DNA of 64,000 nucleotides from Ashinkailepas kermadecensis (GCA_034440615.1 JAOTOM010004838.1:124001-188000); one strand, 5' to 3'. Positions 46,372 to 55,619 are shown, counted from the first letter of the stretch. Notes: generated from the letters alone by a model not told the origin. Translations and numbers: made by a program.

Positions 46372-47260
46372 TCAACGGTGCCACGTGACCCGGTCTCCCG
46401 GAGATGCGGTCATGGAGACCGGTTGAAAGGCCACACCGGGCTCACCTGAAATTATTGATAGTTGTGTGGGAGTCGGCGCGGTCTTGGATGGTGCACGGAT
46501 AGGTTGGGTAGGTGCGGGGGTCGGTGGAGGTTGCGGGTACGGATTGCAGGTTATTGCTGCAAGACTTGGCGAGCCTCCTGGTTCGCTGGGTACCATTCCA
46601 CTCCTTCGGAACCTGTTCCGCATCCGGTGGTGCAATGGTTACTTCATGCGCTCGCGGCGACGAAGTATAGCTCCCCGCCGTCTCCCAAGAAGGATCGAGC
46701 GCAGGATTATGTGGTTCCTGCGTCCAGTTCCATGGCGAGACGACGAGAAGACCGGTCTAGCGGAGAAGCGCGCTTAGCTCTGCGATGGTTTGATGAGTTA
46801 TATTTCCCTGAGCCTGTTCCAGAGCTGGTGGGACATTAACTCCAGATCCTTAAAACATTATGGGATGATACCCGCATACAGATCTCTCGCTTCACGGAAG
46901 GTTATATTTTGACCATGTTTCATGGCAATAATATCCATGTATTTCATGTATCTCAGGCAAGAGCGATCGTAAGATATGTGAGAGTTGTCTCCTCTCCAAC
47001 AGCTGACACAGAAGCGTCGCAGAGGGGCACTGTTCCCCATCATTATCAGACGAAGGGCACTTATTACAAACTGGGACTTCGAACGCATATTGGGTATATA
47101 GCGTTCAGACGTACATACGAGTATCCTACTGGGGACGACTGTTTCCCGTCAAAGGGAGGACGCAAGCCTCCCAAACGGCTGTACGGGACAGGCGGAGACT
47201 TCATACGGCCGATAAATATGAGGCTTGCAACCTCAATCGAGCTTGGTCGCTGATGACCCA
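46372..47260 (-). pseudogene. LINE ORF1 (gag-like, CCHC zinc knuckles), frameshifted
   Basis: On the minus strand near 47100-47010 a first Cys cluster (VCNKCPSSDNDGEQCP) and, after a one-base shift, a second knuckle (CVSCWRGDNSHISYDRSC) are followed by LRYMKYMDIIAMKHGQNITF and REARDLYAGIIP. This is the layout of I- and Jockey-type ORF1 proteins: C-x2-C clusters, then Y/W-x-x-E/D-I and a S/TF-x-EAR helix. Upstream an open stretch (VPYSRLGG) precedes it. Downstream, in another frame, lies a proline and threonine-rich tail (PQPPPTPAPTQP) ending at 46372. ORF1 proteins bind the element RNA. At least two frame changes make it a pseudogene, and no ORF2 is adjacent. Confidence 0.65.
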
Positions 47261-47949
47261 TTGACCCAAACTGGCCGGGATGTCGGTACCAAAGAGGAGT
47301 GGTGATCCTCCGTCATAAATAGCACCTTGTGACGGGGCAATTTAACCTCCAGGACTAGGTCATCATCGGGGACGAGCCGTGTGGCGCGGTTACCACCATG
47401 CATCTGACCGGATGGATAGGCCAGGTGAAGCTGGCTTACCTGCTGATCACACGACAGGGATTTTTGTTACGAGGTTGGATAGAGGGCATAAGCAGGAATG
47501 CTGACGATGAACGAACAATGAGATGGCAAGAGAACGAATGGGGAGCTGAGATCCGCATGCTCGTTATGGACGTCACCAGGCGAAGCCTCTAATTTCACGG
47601 AGACCGCGGGCGACTTGTCGTCTTGTAAACGCTGCGTTTGGGACTCTCGCATGGGTTGTCACGTCGCTGCTCTATGCCGCTGCGGTCAATGAATATAGTA
47701 CGCGAGTATTGCGAACCTGATATCCTCGTGCTACCGAGTTAACATTTCGCCTAAAATGTTGGAGGATTCCCTCGAGTTGCTACAAGCGCTGCCTAGCTTC
47801 ATACAAGCAGCCTCACACAGACACCATAATGGTGTGCATTTAATTAAATGTGTTGGCAAGATCAAACGTCACGAATATATGGGGATGCCATCGGTGCACT
47901 AGTGCGTGCTGGTGGCTTCGTTGATGCAGCTGGTCAAAGCATATGTTGG
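47261..47949. other. No gene recognised
   Basis: May include the N-terminal part of the LINE ORF1 remnant up to about 47600. A plus-strand open stretch at 47398-47592 has no recognisable domain. Confidence 0.3.
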
Positions 47950-47955
47950 TTTATT
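47950..47955 (-). terminator. Poly(A) signal of the glycine-rich peptide gene
   Basis: AATAAA on the minus strand about 220 bp after the stop codon, the first canonical signal downstream. Confidence 0.5.
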
Positions 47956-48171
47956 TGCGATTAATATGTCCAACTGCGGAGTAGGCATGACACACACACT
48001 CGGCCAACTGAAGAGTTAGTACATAGATGAATGTCATTTCTTCCTTCACCCACACACTGCTCGCCTTATTTAGGACGCAACTGACACTCACAACGGTTAC
48101 AACCAAGCAGGAACCTAGGCACCTAGTAGCTGTCATTACCGTTGTAGTCAAAGTTAATGGAGAAATACTCG

Positions 48172-48420
48172 CTAGTTACCACGAACATTATAGCCCCCGA
48201 AGCCCGGCTCAGCGGAGTAACGGTTGTAACCATGATCTCCGGAGCCGCCATCGAAGCCACGCATTGAGTCGCCATTGAAGCTGCGATGCTGGTAGCCACC
48301 GGAGCCGCCACGGAAGCCGCCACTGACGTCGGGTTCGTCGCGGCCGATGACATCTCTGCCGTGCAGCTTCGCGGCCAGGGCGAGTCCCAGCAGCGCGAAC
48401 ATTACTACGCTGCGCAGCAT
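48172..48420 (-). CDS. Small secreted glycine-rich peptide, single exon
   Basis: An 82-residue frame with an in-frame ATG at 48420 (G at -3) and stop TAG at 48174-48172. Residues 1-17 are a clear signal peptide (MLRSVVMFALLGLALAA), so the product should be secreted. The mature part starts KLHGRDVIGRDEPDVS. It contains two related units, GGFRGGSGGYQHRSF and RGFDGGSGDHGYNRY, then GFGGYNVRGN. Codons strongly favour G or C at the third position. A TATA box lies at 48504-48497 and AATAAA at 47955-47950, giving a compact intronless gene. Glycine- and tyrosine-rich secreted peptides of arthropods include cuticle components and antimicrobial peptides. Which applies here is unknown. Past the stop, the next frame stays open to 48123 with a Tyr/Asp/Asn-rich end (SEYFSINFDYNGNDSY). 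A length change in the G run near 48193-48189 would join it. Confidence 0.7.
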   Translation of the reverse strand: MLRSVVMFALLGLALAAKLHGRDVIGRDEPDVSGGFRGGSGGYQHRSFNGDSMRGFDGGSGDHGYNRYSAEPGFGGYNVRGN

Positions 48421-48496
48421 GACGGTCAGGTAGGGCGGGGTGGGCGGTTGTCGGCTCGTGGCGGCTACTGCTCTGCCCACCGTCGGCAGGCGGCGC

Positions 48497-48504
48497 TATT
48501 TATA
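48497..48504 (-). promoter_or_regulatory. TATA box of the glycine-rich secreted peptide gene
   Basis: TATAAATA on the minus strand, flanked by GC-rich DNA. Initiator-like CAGA/CAGT sequences lie 30-35 bp downstream (48474-48466), and the start codon lies about 50 bp after those. Confidence 0.6.
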
Positions 48505-49605
48505 CGCCGTCGATCAGCCCGACGAAGGATGGCGTCGATGACATGCGCACTGCACGACCTGGCCGATATTGTGGCGCCAGGCGAACGTGTTTGTTGCCGA
48601 CGACAGACGAGAACGAATCGTTAGACGGGCACTTCGCCGGCCGCCGGCCCGTGCTCGTCGGGACTCGGAGTATGCCAATGGCGCACGGGTGCTTCGGATA
48701 TTGCATGATTCATCCAACAGGGGACACAGAGGTGTATGCCCCACGTGGAGAGCGCCGCCTTTCTAAGTGGAATAGTGTGCCCTCTTATGGCCAGGCTGCA
48801 CAGCCGAGTGCTTCACAAATGACAGCCATTCTAATTTGCATCATCTACCGGCCGCTGATTCGTCAGCACCGCGGCCAATGAATCAGGGTTTTTTGGCCTT
48901 GTGGGTGAATTTAATATCCGAGTGATCGCAGCTGTGCCCCTGAATGGGATAACGCGACGTGCCACGTGTCCCCATTTAATGTCCTCGAGAAAAAAAATGT
49001 CCCAGTTTAGATTGTTCAGCACGGCTGGGCTTGATAACGAATCAATTTCATTGGAGATGATCGGCATGTCACTCAAGGTTTTAGTATTTATGCTTTTGTC
49101 TAAGTAAGCGTAATCAAGATTTTTGGAATGACATAAGTTGGATCCTTTCACATCACACGCAGGTTGTCACCACCTATGGCAAATGTTTGCACACCTATAG
49201 CAAATACCAGCATTTTCCGCACTTTGATTAGTCGTCGCCGGTACATCACGAGGAAAAGTAGGGAACACACCTCGGCAACTGTGCAATAAAACGTTTGATA
49301 CACTACAGTTATCTAAAGTTGCTAGATATATCAAGTGAATCCGAGACAAGTTAGTTGGTTCCAGATCAGCAATTGAATTTGTTTGGGTGTTCTGAATGGC
49401 GCACTCGGTAATATTGCCGCGAAGCCGCCCGCACTCGCACACATCGCCTTGAATGTGGGCGTGATCACGATTACATCGAAGTGGGTAGAAAAGTAACAGT
49501 AGTGACGCCCGTCGAATGTAACGGGCATTTCTGGCTACACTATTCGACAACACTACAACACTATTCGAGTTGCAATAAAAGTACCCGAGTGTGAGTAATA
49601 TAAGC
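48505..49605. other. No recognised gene; two unassigned minus-strand open frames
   Basis: Minus frames 49151-48831 (106 residues, charged, no domain) and 49658-49167 (163 residues, several cysteines, basic) are open but have no splice, promoter or domain support. Long antisense frames overlap both. Confidence 0.25.
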
Positions 49606-49794
49606 CTACTTTTCATAGGTACTAAATGTAACTTCTGTTCCCCAATACGATGCACCAACCGTGGTTATTATTTGAAACATAACCGGAGATGATCCTGAGT
49701 GACAAGCTTCCTTCATTGGACGGCCGCTGACGCAAACAAATGAGTTGCCCTCCTTCAAGATGTTCTCCATGTTCAGCATGTGTCGCTTCTCCAA
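49606..49794 (-). CDS. Possible short exon or ORF of unknown function
   Basis: A 62-residue minus-strand frame starting MLNMENILKEGNSFVCVSG (second in-frame ATG region), with GRPMKEACHSGSS and GASYWGTEVTFSTYEK before the stop. Composition is protein-like and it has two cysteines, but there is no known motif. An overlapping frame is equally open. It may be a 3' exon whose acceptor is ttggag near 49806. Very uncertain. Confidence 0.2.
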   Translation of the reverse strand: MEKRHMLNMENILKEGNSFVCVSGRPMKEACHSGSSPVMFQIITTVGASYWGTEVTFSTYEK

Positions 49795-50039
49795 TCAGGT
49801 GCACACCCCGGACTTTGCACCCGTCTGCACCATCCCCTTGTCTCTTCCGCCTCCTCGCCACCGAGTTGAGATCCTAAACCTCCTGTCACCCTCTGCTCGT
49901 TCCGGCCCCGTCTCCTGCACCCAATCGTCACGGAGCCTAGATCTAGAATGCTATTCTCCTGTCTACTTTTCCATGTTCTCCGGCATTCAGCCATTCGTTC
50001 CACCCTCTTACTCGCTCCGGTGTTTCCATTTTCCCCAAG

Positions 50040-50350
50040 TTTCCCTTCGCGACACCCAGTGGGATTTTTTTAGGGCAACCGCCCGGGGCGCGTTTCCAAT
50101 GCACCTGTCTCGGCCTATGTTGGAACGGTGCCAGCATGCCTGCTCCAGTTTCCGTCGAGACTCGTCGTCATACCCCACCACGAACAACAGAGGTGGGGCG
50201 GCACCAGCTGCGTCTTGTTTTCGTTTTCGTGTGCCGGAGGCGACACGTCGACGCTGTTCCTTCAGGTGTTCCACCGCATGTTGAAGCAGCTGTCGGCTTC
50301 TTAGCCTACTGGTATTTTCGTTGGCGCTGCGTCACCCGACTCTGGTGACA
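50040..50350 (+). repeat. Low-copy repeat V, copy 1 (partner 51790-52060)
   Basis: Shares ctacgttgg-ccg-gccagc, ctccag-ttccgtcg, ttcaggtgttccg and ttggcgct-cgtcacc-gact with 51790-52060. A third partial occurrence (ttccgcgtactgttacgc, cttggcgctgcg) lies at 53140-53190 inside the XRCC3-like intron. Confidence 0.55.
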
Positions 50351-50619
50351 GTCTCCGCCGCCATCTTCTCAGTTGGCCGGCCATGCCGCCGCTTCGTCTG
50401 TTCGCATTGTCGGCAGATATGTCGACTACCGTCATGCGTAGCCACCACAAATGCTCTGCCGCGTTTCATCTTGGGCGGGCCTAAACCCATCCATTAGCGT
50501 TCCGTTCCGACAGGTAGGGCGCGAAAAACCGACGGGCTCGTAGGTGGGCTGTGGGTGCCGTTTTGCGTCACGCCTTCCGGTGACGTTTCCGCCCAGCCGA
50601 CTGTCTGGGTCCGGCTGGC

Positions 50620-50850
50620 GAAGCGTATACAGTCAATAGAAAATGTATGTCTGCTTATATTTCAGACTTATCTCTAAAGACCACGTCATTGTGGTCGTCT
50701 CTCCTGGACCCCACCCGCTGCATCCATTACTCGAAGCGCATACAGCCGATGAAAAGTTCATGCCTCCTTACATTTCAGACTTGCTTCTAAGGATAAAGTC
50801 ATCGTGATCGTCTCTCTGGGACCCGCTGTATCCTTTATTCACATCATGTC
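50620..50850 (+). repeat. Tandem duplication of about 113 bp
   Basis: The phrase aagcgtatacagtc at 50621 recurs as aagcgcatacagcc at 50734. Each is followed by catttcagactt, gtcat-gtg-tcgtctct and accc-gctg-atcc. Confidence 0.75.
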
Positions 50851-51789
50851 GTCCTCCTTTCCCCACTTGAAGCATCGGTGTTTTAAACCTGCTTGCTTCC
50901 AAATTACTTCCTCCTGTGATGACTAATTGGCCGGCATGATCCTTCCACCTATCATAACACACGAAACACTGCACACCCTGTGAAGCGAGTCGCAAGCGCA
51001 TTAGAACTTGCATCATCAGCTCGCACACAGAACGTGACCAGCACACCCGTCGTGACGTGATGTCAGCCACGCCAGCACATAGCCGAAAGCATTCTTCTTC
51101 AATCACGTACATAGGTCGGCGGTGGCACACGCGGACACGAGACTGCTTCCCGCAACGGTGCCAGCTTCAGCTGGTGATATGCTTAGCGAAGACGTGGACC
51201 ATAGTTGTATGTATTTTCTCTCCCATCCCATCGTCCACTCATTGCCAACATTCCTGTTTACTTCATCCAACCATGCAACAACAACGTATCCCGCGTCATG
51301 ACCAGGTGAACCAGCTTCCTGTGATGTATCTGTCCGCTCAGCTTAATCGGGGTACTAGCGCCCCCATATAGCGCCCATCATACCGCCTATGCAGTGATGA
51401 CCGAGAGGAACGGTGCTTCGACTGTCCTCGGAAGACGAGCACATGGCGTACAGAGGGAGTACTGTCCGACAGGATAACATGTTGACCTCAGATATAGACC
51501 GGCAGAGCTGGGGATGATATAAGAGCTGGCGCATAAATGTCTTTATGTGATAACGTCGGATGTTCGAAGTTCGGGGCCGCGAAGAGGGCTGTGACACCGC
51601 ATATCCAAAAAAATGGCTCTCATCAGATAAATTGGTGACGTCAATTAGCCATAAAGCGAGAACTGTAGGGGAGTGGGTATCAAGCACATTGATGACGTCA
51701 GATGCAGCCAGATCAGCTGACGGCCGGTGATGAAACTGCGTGCGTCGCTGTCCCGACCCTCGACATCACATTCAGCTGACCCAAAGCCA
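50851..51789. other. No gene recognised
   Basis: GC-moderate DNA. I searched for upstream XRCC3-type exons (Walker A or B) on the plus strand here and saw none. Confidence 0.3.
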
Positions 51790-52060
51790 TCGTTCCGATT
51801 TCCACAGCCCGGAGAACGTTGTCGATGTGCCTTTGCTCCGGCTACGTTGGGCCGACGCCAGCCGTGTACTCCAGCTTCCGTCGCGGGCCGTCGCCCTGCA
51901 ACCCCCCCTGGTTTCAGTTCAGTTTTCACAGGTGAATAGAGACAGGTCGGCTTCGTTCATTCAGGTGTTCCGTGTTTGAGCACCGTGTACTTCTCAGCGT
52001 ACTTGTGTTTACTTTGGCGCTACGTCACCTGACTGTTGGCTTTCACCCCCGTCCGCCCAC
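51790..52060 (+). repeat. Low-copy repeat V, copy 2
   Basis: Partner of 50040-50350. It ends about 340 bp before the first recognised XRCC3-like exon. Confidence 0.55.
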
Positions 52061-52397
52061 CGGTATCGGGAAGACGAAGAGTTGCAAGTGGCACCAAGAA
52101 GCGGCTGTTGGTAGGATGATGAATTACAGAGTAGTTAGTGTGGTTAGACGCCAGAATGGTAACATTCGAGTTGTGAGGATTGTTGGAGGCGCCATGAAGC
52201 ACTTTTGAGTATTACATTGCAATAGGCGACGTAGCGTCCCAAATACTACCCTTGTCCCCTCCCCTGACGCGTTTCCGCGACGGAGCTCCAGGGTCCACAG
52301 TCTCCACTACCTCAGTCACCTCCATCAACAGGGCCATGTGACGTCACCATCGCCCTGCGACACGTCACGTCGCGGACCGGTGTGACGTGGCCGCCAG
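52061..52397. other. GC-rich flank or intron upstream of the XRCC3-like exon
   Basis: Contains a good acceptor-like sequence (acctccatcaacag at 52331), but no frame from it reaches the XRCC3-like frame, which has a TGA at 52383. TGACGTCA occurs at about 52339. Confidence 0.3.
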
Positions 52398-54030
52398 GTG
52401 ACGAGCGTGATGCGTGACGCGGGGGGAGTGACGGCGCCGGCAGGGGACTGCGTCACGCCAGCGCTGGGGCTGGCCTGGGCCACCCAGGTGACGACCCGTC
52501 TGCAGACGGCGCGCACCGCCTTCACACTGGCCGACCGGTAAGCGTGCGCGTGGCGACACGTCACGGTACAGCACGGCACGTCTGACGTCACGACACACTG
52601 TACATGCGGCGCACCGTGTATCGTGACACATGCACCGCGATGTGACACGATAGTTACGAGCTAGAGGGTATAAACGTACCACCAGTGTAAGGGAAAAAAG
52701 CACACCAGCTATGTGACCCGACATGATCGTCGCACTTTTCCGGCCTTCCTATAGGAAGGCCGGAAAAATGCGACGCTTATACACTGCCTATTTGCGGCGC
52801 TTCAAGCCACACTTTCCCACCCACCACCTCATAAATGTGCTATATGACCGACGCGGTGGATGGACTCCTAAGCCCAACACCTCAGAATTGCACCTGCTCT
52901 AAATTTGTAATTTTAACCAGCTTTAACCCCAATATTTCCGCACAAAGTACTCGCATTCCTTGTGTAAATTCGGCTGTGTAGCAACACTTCCCGGGGTGGG
53001 TCACTTGGTGATGGTATAGGTGACGTTCGTCTCCGCGCCACCAGAACTCTCTGCCTACGACGTACGATGCCCGATTGTGTATCCGCAACAAAGGGGACCC
53101 TATTTCCCGCATTTGTCAAACGCCTCTATGTGCGCCTGATGTTGTTCCGCGTACTGTTACGCTTCACGCACTTGGCGCTGCGACATACGTCACGTCACGA
53201 GCACAGTTCACCGCACGCCACTCCCTGCGTGCGGCATGTCGTGTACATAGTTGTGGTATTCTCCACTTACCTGCCACGATCCCAGAAGTAAGACACTTGT
53301 TTCCGGGTCTGCCCCCGCCTGATAAAGCTTAGTGTAGCGTCTCCCCCACCTCATCCACCAGTCATAATCTCAGGTATGTGATCTGTTTCAGGGCCGGTAC
53401 CCGCCTGATCCAGTTCAGTATGTTCGCCATCCCTCCACCAGTCATAATTTTAGGGATGTGACATATTTCAGGGTCAGTCCCCGCCTGATCCCGTTCAGGG
53501 TGTGTGTTCCCCACCCCTCCACCCGTGTTGATCTCAGGGATGTGGTCTGTTTCAGGACCGGTACTCGCTTGGTTCAGTTCAGTGTGTGTGTTCCCCACCC
53601 CTCCACCCGTGATGATCTCAGGGATGTGGTCTGTTTCAGGACCGGTACTCGCCTGGTTCAGTTCAGTGTGTGTTCCCCACCCCTCCACCCGTGATGATCT
53701 CAGGGATGTGGTCTGTTTCAGGACCGGTACTCGCCTGGTTCAGTTCAGTGTGTGTGTTCCCCACCCCTCCACCCGTGATGATCTCAGGGATGTGGTCTGT
53801 TTCAGGACCGGTACTCGCCTGGTTCAGTTCAGTGTGTGTGTTCCCCACCCTCCACCCGTGATGATCTCAGTGACATGATCTGTTTCAGGACCGGTCCCCG
53901 CCTGATGCAGTTCAGTGTGGTTTTATCTCCGTATCTGCCGCCGGACACCGCCTACTTCCAGATCGAGGCCGGAGGATTGCGGGGCGTTCAGGTCACGGAG
54001 GCCACACCTCTGGCTCGTCGTCCGGACTGA
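52398..54030 (+). CDS. XRCC3: XRCC3-like RAD51 paralogue, last two exons
   Basis: XRCC3 acts with RAD51C in the nucleus in homologous-recombination repair. Exon 52398-52537 (donor gac-cg/gtaagc) and exon 53889-54030 (acceptor tctgtttcag) join in phase: CG plus G completes an arginine codon. The 93 residues include VTPALGLAWATQVTTRL (residues 19-35), VLSPYLPPDTAYFQI (58-72) and GGLRGVQV (75-82). They align with the vertebrate and plant XRCC3 C-terminus (PALG-x-x-WAN-Q-x-x-x-RL, then R-x-x-x-V-x-SP-x-LPP, then an EG-x-RG end). Codons are GC3-rich. The stop is TGA at 54028. The acceptor at 52396-52397 has a weak pyrimidine tract but follows an in-frame TGA at 52383. Exons for the Walker A and B motifs, about three quarters of a typical 346-residue protein, were not found in the window. 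So either long introns hide them, they lie outside, or this is a fragment. The intron contains a palindrome and a tandem array of the acceptor region. Confidence 0.7.
52669..52674 (+). promoter_or_regulatory. TATA-like sequence with nearby CRE inside the XRCC3-like intron
   Basis: TATAAA in GC-rich DNA, with TGACGTCA about 90 bp upstream (near 52582). No open frame follows on the plus strand, so it may be fortuitous. Confidence 0.2.
52729..52774. repeat. 46-bp near-perfect palindrome
   Basis: Two 23-bp arms (gtcgcacttttccggcctt... and complement) meet without a spacer at ccta/tagg, with a single mismatch. It lies in the XRCC3-like intron. Confidence 0.9.
53285..53935 (+). repeat. Tandem array of 80-86-bp units duplicating a splice acceptor and exon start
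   Basis: Units contain ctgtttcag followed by GACCGGTACTCGCCTGGTTC and AGTTCAGTGTG, then ccccacccctccacccgtga. Exon-start-equivalent positions are 53392, 53472, 53556, 53640, 53722 and 53806, and the true last exon starts at 53889. An older copy near 53306 lacks AG. Six upstream copies keep AG/G and the same nine or ten codons (TGTRLVQFSV or close variants). Spacing is 80, 84, 84, 82, 84 and 83 bp. Confidence 0.9.
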
Positions 54031-54039
54031 CACGACGCG

Positions 54040-54310
54040 TGGGGTCATTCAGATTGGTCCAGGTCATGAAGGCTAACCGACCCGACTCAGGTCACGAGTG
54101 TGGCCCCGACTAGCCTATGTCGTGGTTACCGAGCCTGACCTGCTCATGGAGGTCACTTCGCCTGACCCTGGACGTGAAGTTCTCTCGACCTGACACTGGT
54201 CGTGGAGGTCTCCCGACCTGGCCCTGGTAATGGTGGTCTGTCAGAATGGTTCCGGTCATGGAGGTCTCTCGACCTGACCTTGACCGTTGAGTTCGTCCGT
54301 CAGCGCTAGT
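54040..54310 (+). repeat. Degenerate tandem repeat of about 30-36 bp downstream of XRCC3-like stop
   Basis: Loose iterations of gacctgaccctggtc-tggaggtctctc. It lies immediately after the stop codon, so it would be in the 3' untranslated region. Confidence 0.6.
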
Positions 54311-54781
54311 CCATTGCTATGTTGATGCCGAGCCTGTCATGTCCGACTGTGACCATTATATGGCGATGTCGTGACCTCGAGAGCACAGGCTGGGTCGGTA
54401 TCCGCTTCGTGCTTTGGCCGTCTGTTTGGAGTGACTTCGGCTGAGGATAGTGGATTGTGCCCACTCCCATGGACTCGGTTGTTCAGAGAGTGATTACTTT
54501 GCCATACTGTCTAACGCATTGGTATTGTTTGTTTGTTGCCATCTTCAGTTGCTGCTGCAATTACATCTGTTGAAGCAGCCGACCGTCGAGTGCGGCAATT
54601 GTACTGCATCGTCAACACACTATCAATGGAGTTGTACACGTCACTTTGCAGATGGCTTCCTTCCCTTTTTGGTTCTAGTTTTGTATAAAGAAATATAACA
54701 ACGTTCATGTTGACCAGACATGACAAAATAATGACACTCAATTAATATTAATCCCCTCCCCAGATCGTTCTGTGATGGTCG
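54311..54781. other. Probable XRCC3-like 3' region or intergenic DNA
   Basis: A plus-strand open stretch at 54450-54698 is hydrophobic but unsupported. No canonical AATAAA seen here. Confidence 0.3.
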
Positions 54782-54789
54782 TGACGTCA
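54782..54789 (+). promoter_or_regulatory. CRE palindrome TGACGTCA
   Basis: Perfect CREB/ATF site 77 bp upstream of the ATG at 54866. An initiator-like ggttcagtg lies between them near 54825-54833. Confidence 0.4.
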
Positions 54790-54865
54790 CGTTTGAATGT
54801 CAGCCGAGAACGACAACGGACGGGTTCAGTGAATCGGCTTCTGTTGGTACACTGAGGGCGTGACA

Positions 54866-55081
54866 ATGGCAGAGAGGGAGCAGTGGCGTCGTTATTCCTG
54901 CTTCATGTCTAAGTGCAAAAATACCACAAACGCTTCGCCAAAAACGCATTCATGGGTCCTCCCATCAACGTCAAGAAAAATAAAAATGGAGCGATGCAGT
55001 CCTCTGCTGGCCTCAAACTCTGAAAGCCTGAACCTTCACAGTACAATAAGCGAAAGCGAACTCACAACAGCTGAATGGTGA
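54866..55081 (+). CDS. Possible THAP-like zinc-finger first exon
   Basis: ATG in a good context (gacaATGg) starts MAEREQWRRYSCFMSKCKN, then TTNASPKTHSWVLPSTSRK and IKMERCSPLL. The C-x-x-x-x-C pair followed by KTHSW-x-LP and a basic MERC stretch resembles the start of a THAP domain. In that family C-x2-4-C is followed by a FP-type motif and an R-x-x-W helix. The helix tryptophan and the later C-x2-H pair are missing here. The exon may end at 55078 with the donor G/gtgaggg, or the frame ends TGG TGA at 55081. Serine-rich residues follow the basic region. A CRE and initiator-like motif lie just upstream. THAP domains bind DNA in transcription factors and P-type transposases, and which applies cannot be decided. 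Confidence 0.35.
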   Translation: MAEREQWRRYSCFMSKCKNTTNASPKTHSWVLPSTSRKIKMERCSPLLASNSESLNLHSTISESELTTAEW

Positions 55082-55571
55082 GGGAGGGTGTAAGCAAGGG
55101 AGGTGACGTGTTGTAAGTGACGGGGCTTGGTGGCCTAACATTTTCATTCCGCGATATTTTGTGTTGTATATTTTGCGCATTAGGTACGTTACTATTCGAC
55201 ATTTTTCATGATGGATGTGTTGTGCATTTGACATTTTGCGATTTGCTACGTCGCATTTGCGATACTTTGCACCTTCAATATTTTGCTTTCCATATTCATC
55301 AACTCGACACTTTACGTTTATATAATTTCCCGGATACCATCACCGATATCAAATTGCAGGAAGTTGTGAAATGGATCGCATCAAAGTCACCAAACCCGCA
55401 CCGTATCAAGTGCAAATAAAAATTGAGAGTAGTGTGAAAGTGTTGCATAAAGGCCACAAACAGCGCATCAATGTCCTATTATCCCCGTGCTGTCCTGACC
55501 CCATGGCTAATTTGAATCCGCCGCCCCTGAACCCAATGTCATAATACCCATCAGGCCAATTTCACTAAAAT
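55082..55571. other. T-rich low-complexity stretch, no gene recognised
   Basis: Positions 55140-55290 iterate cattttgcgatattttg-like phrases. AATAAA occurs at about 55415 on the plus strand. Confidence 0.35.
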
Positions 55572-55619
55572 CACAAACTGTGTATTCACACCGAATTCCG
55601 TGTGAATACACAGTTTGTG
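55572..55619. repeat. 48-bp inverted repeat with 20-bp perfect arms
   Basis: CACAAACTGTGTATTCACAC and its exact complement surround an 8-bp centre containing GAATTC. Flanks carry direct repeats of atttcacta-a-atcac (55558 and 55638). Confidence 0.9.

Noticed and set aside
49167..49658. 163-codon minus-strand open frame
   Set aside because: No signal peptide, domain, splice or promoter support. Antisense frames are also open. Mentioned only as unassigned.
52062..52090. Walker A-like GIGKTK for the XRCC3-like gene
   Set aside because: The first glycine of G-x4-GK[ST] is absent, the surrounding residues do not resemble a RecA fold, and the region is part of repeat V.
52325..52724. GC-rich minus-strand frames over the XRCC3-like exon
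   Set aside because: They are antisense shadows of a GC3-rich exon and CRE-rich DNA, with no domain.
53067..53332. Two overlapping plus-strand frames just before the acceptor array, one ending at a gtaag donor with matching phase
   Set aside because: They lie inside the XRCC3-like intron. The 52398-52537 exon fits the family and phase better, and this region contains part of repeat V.
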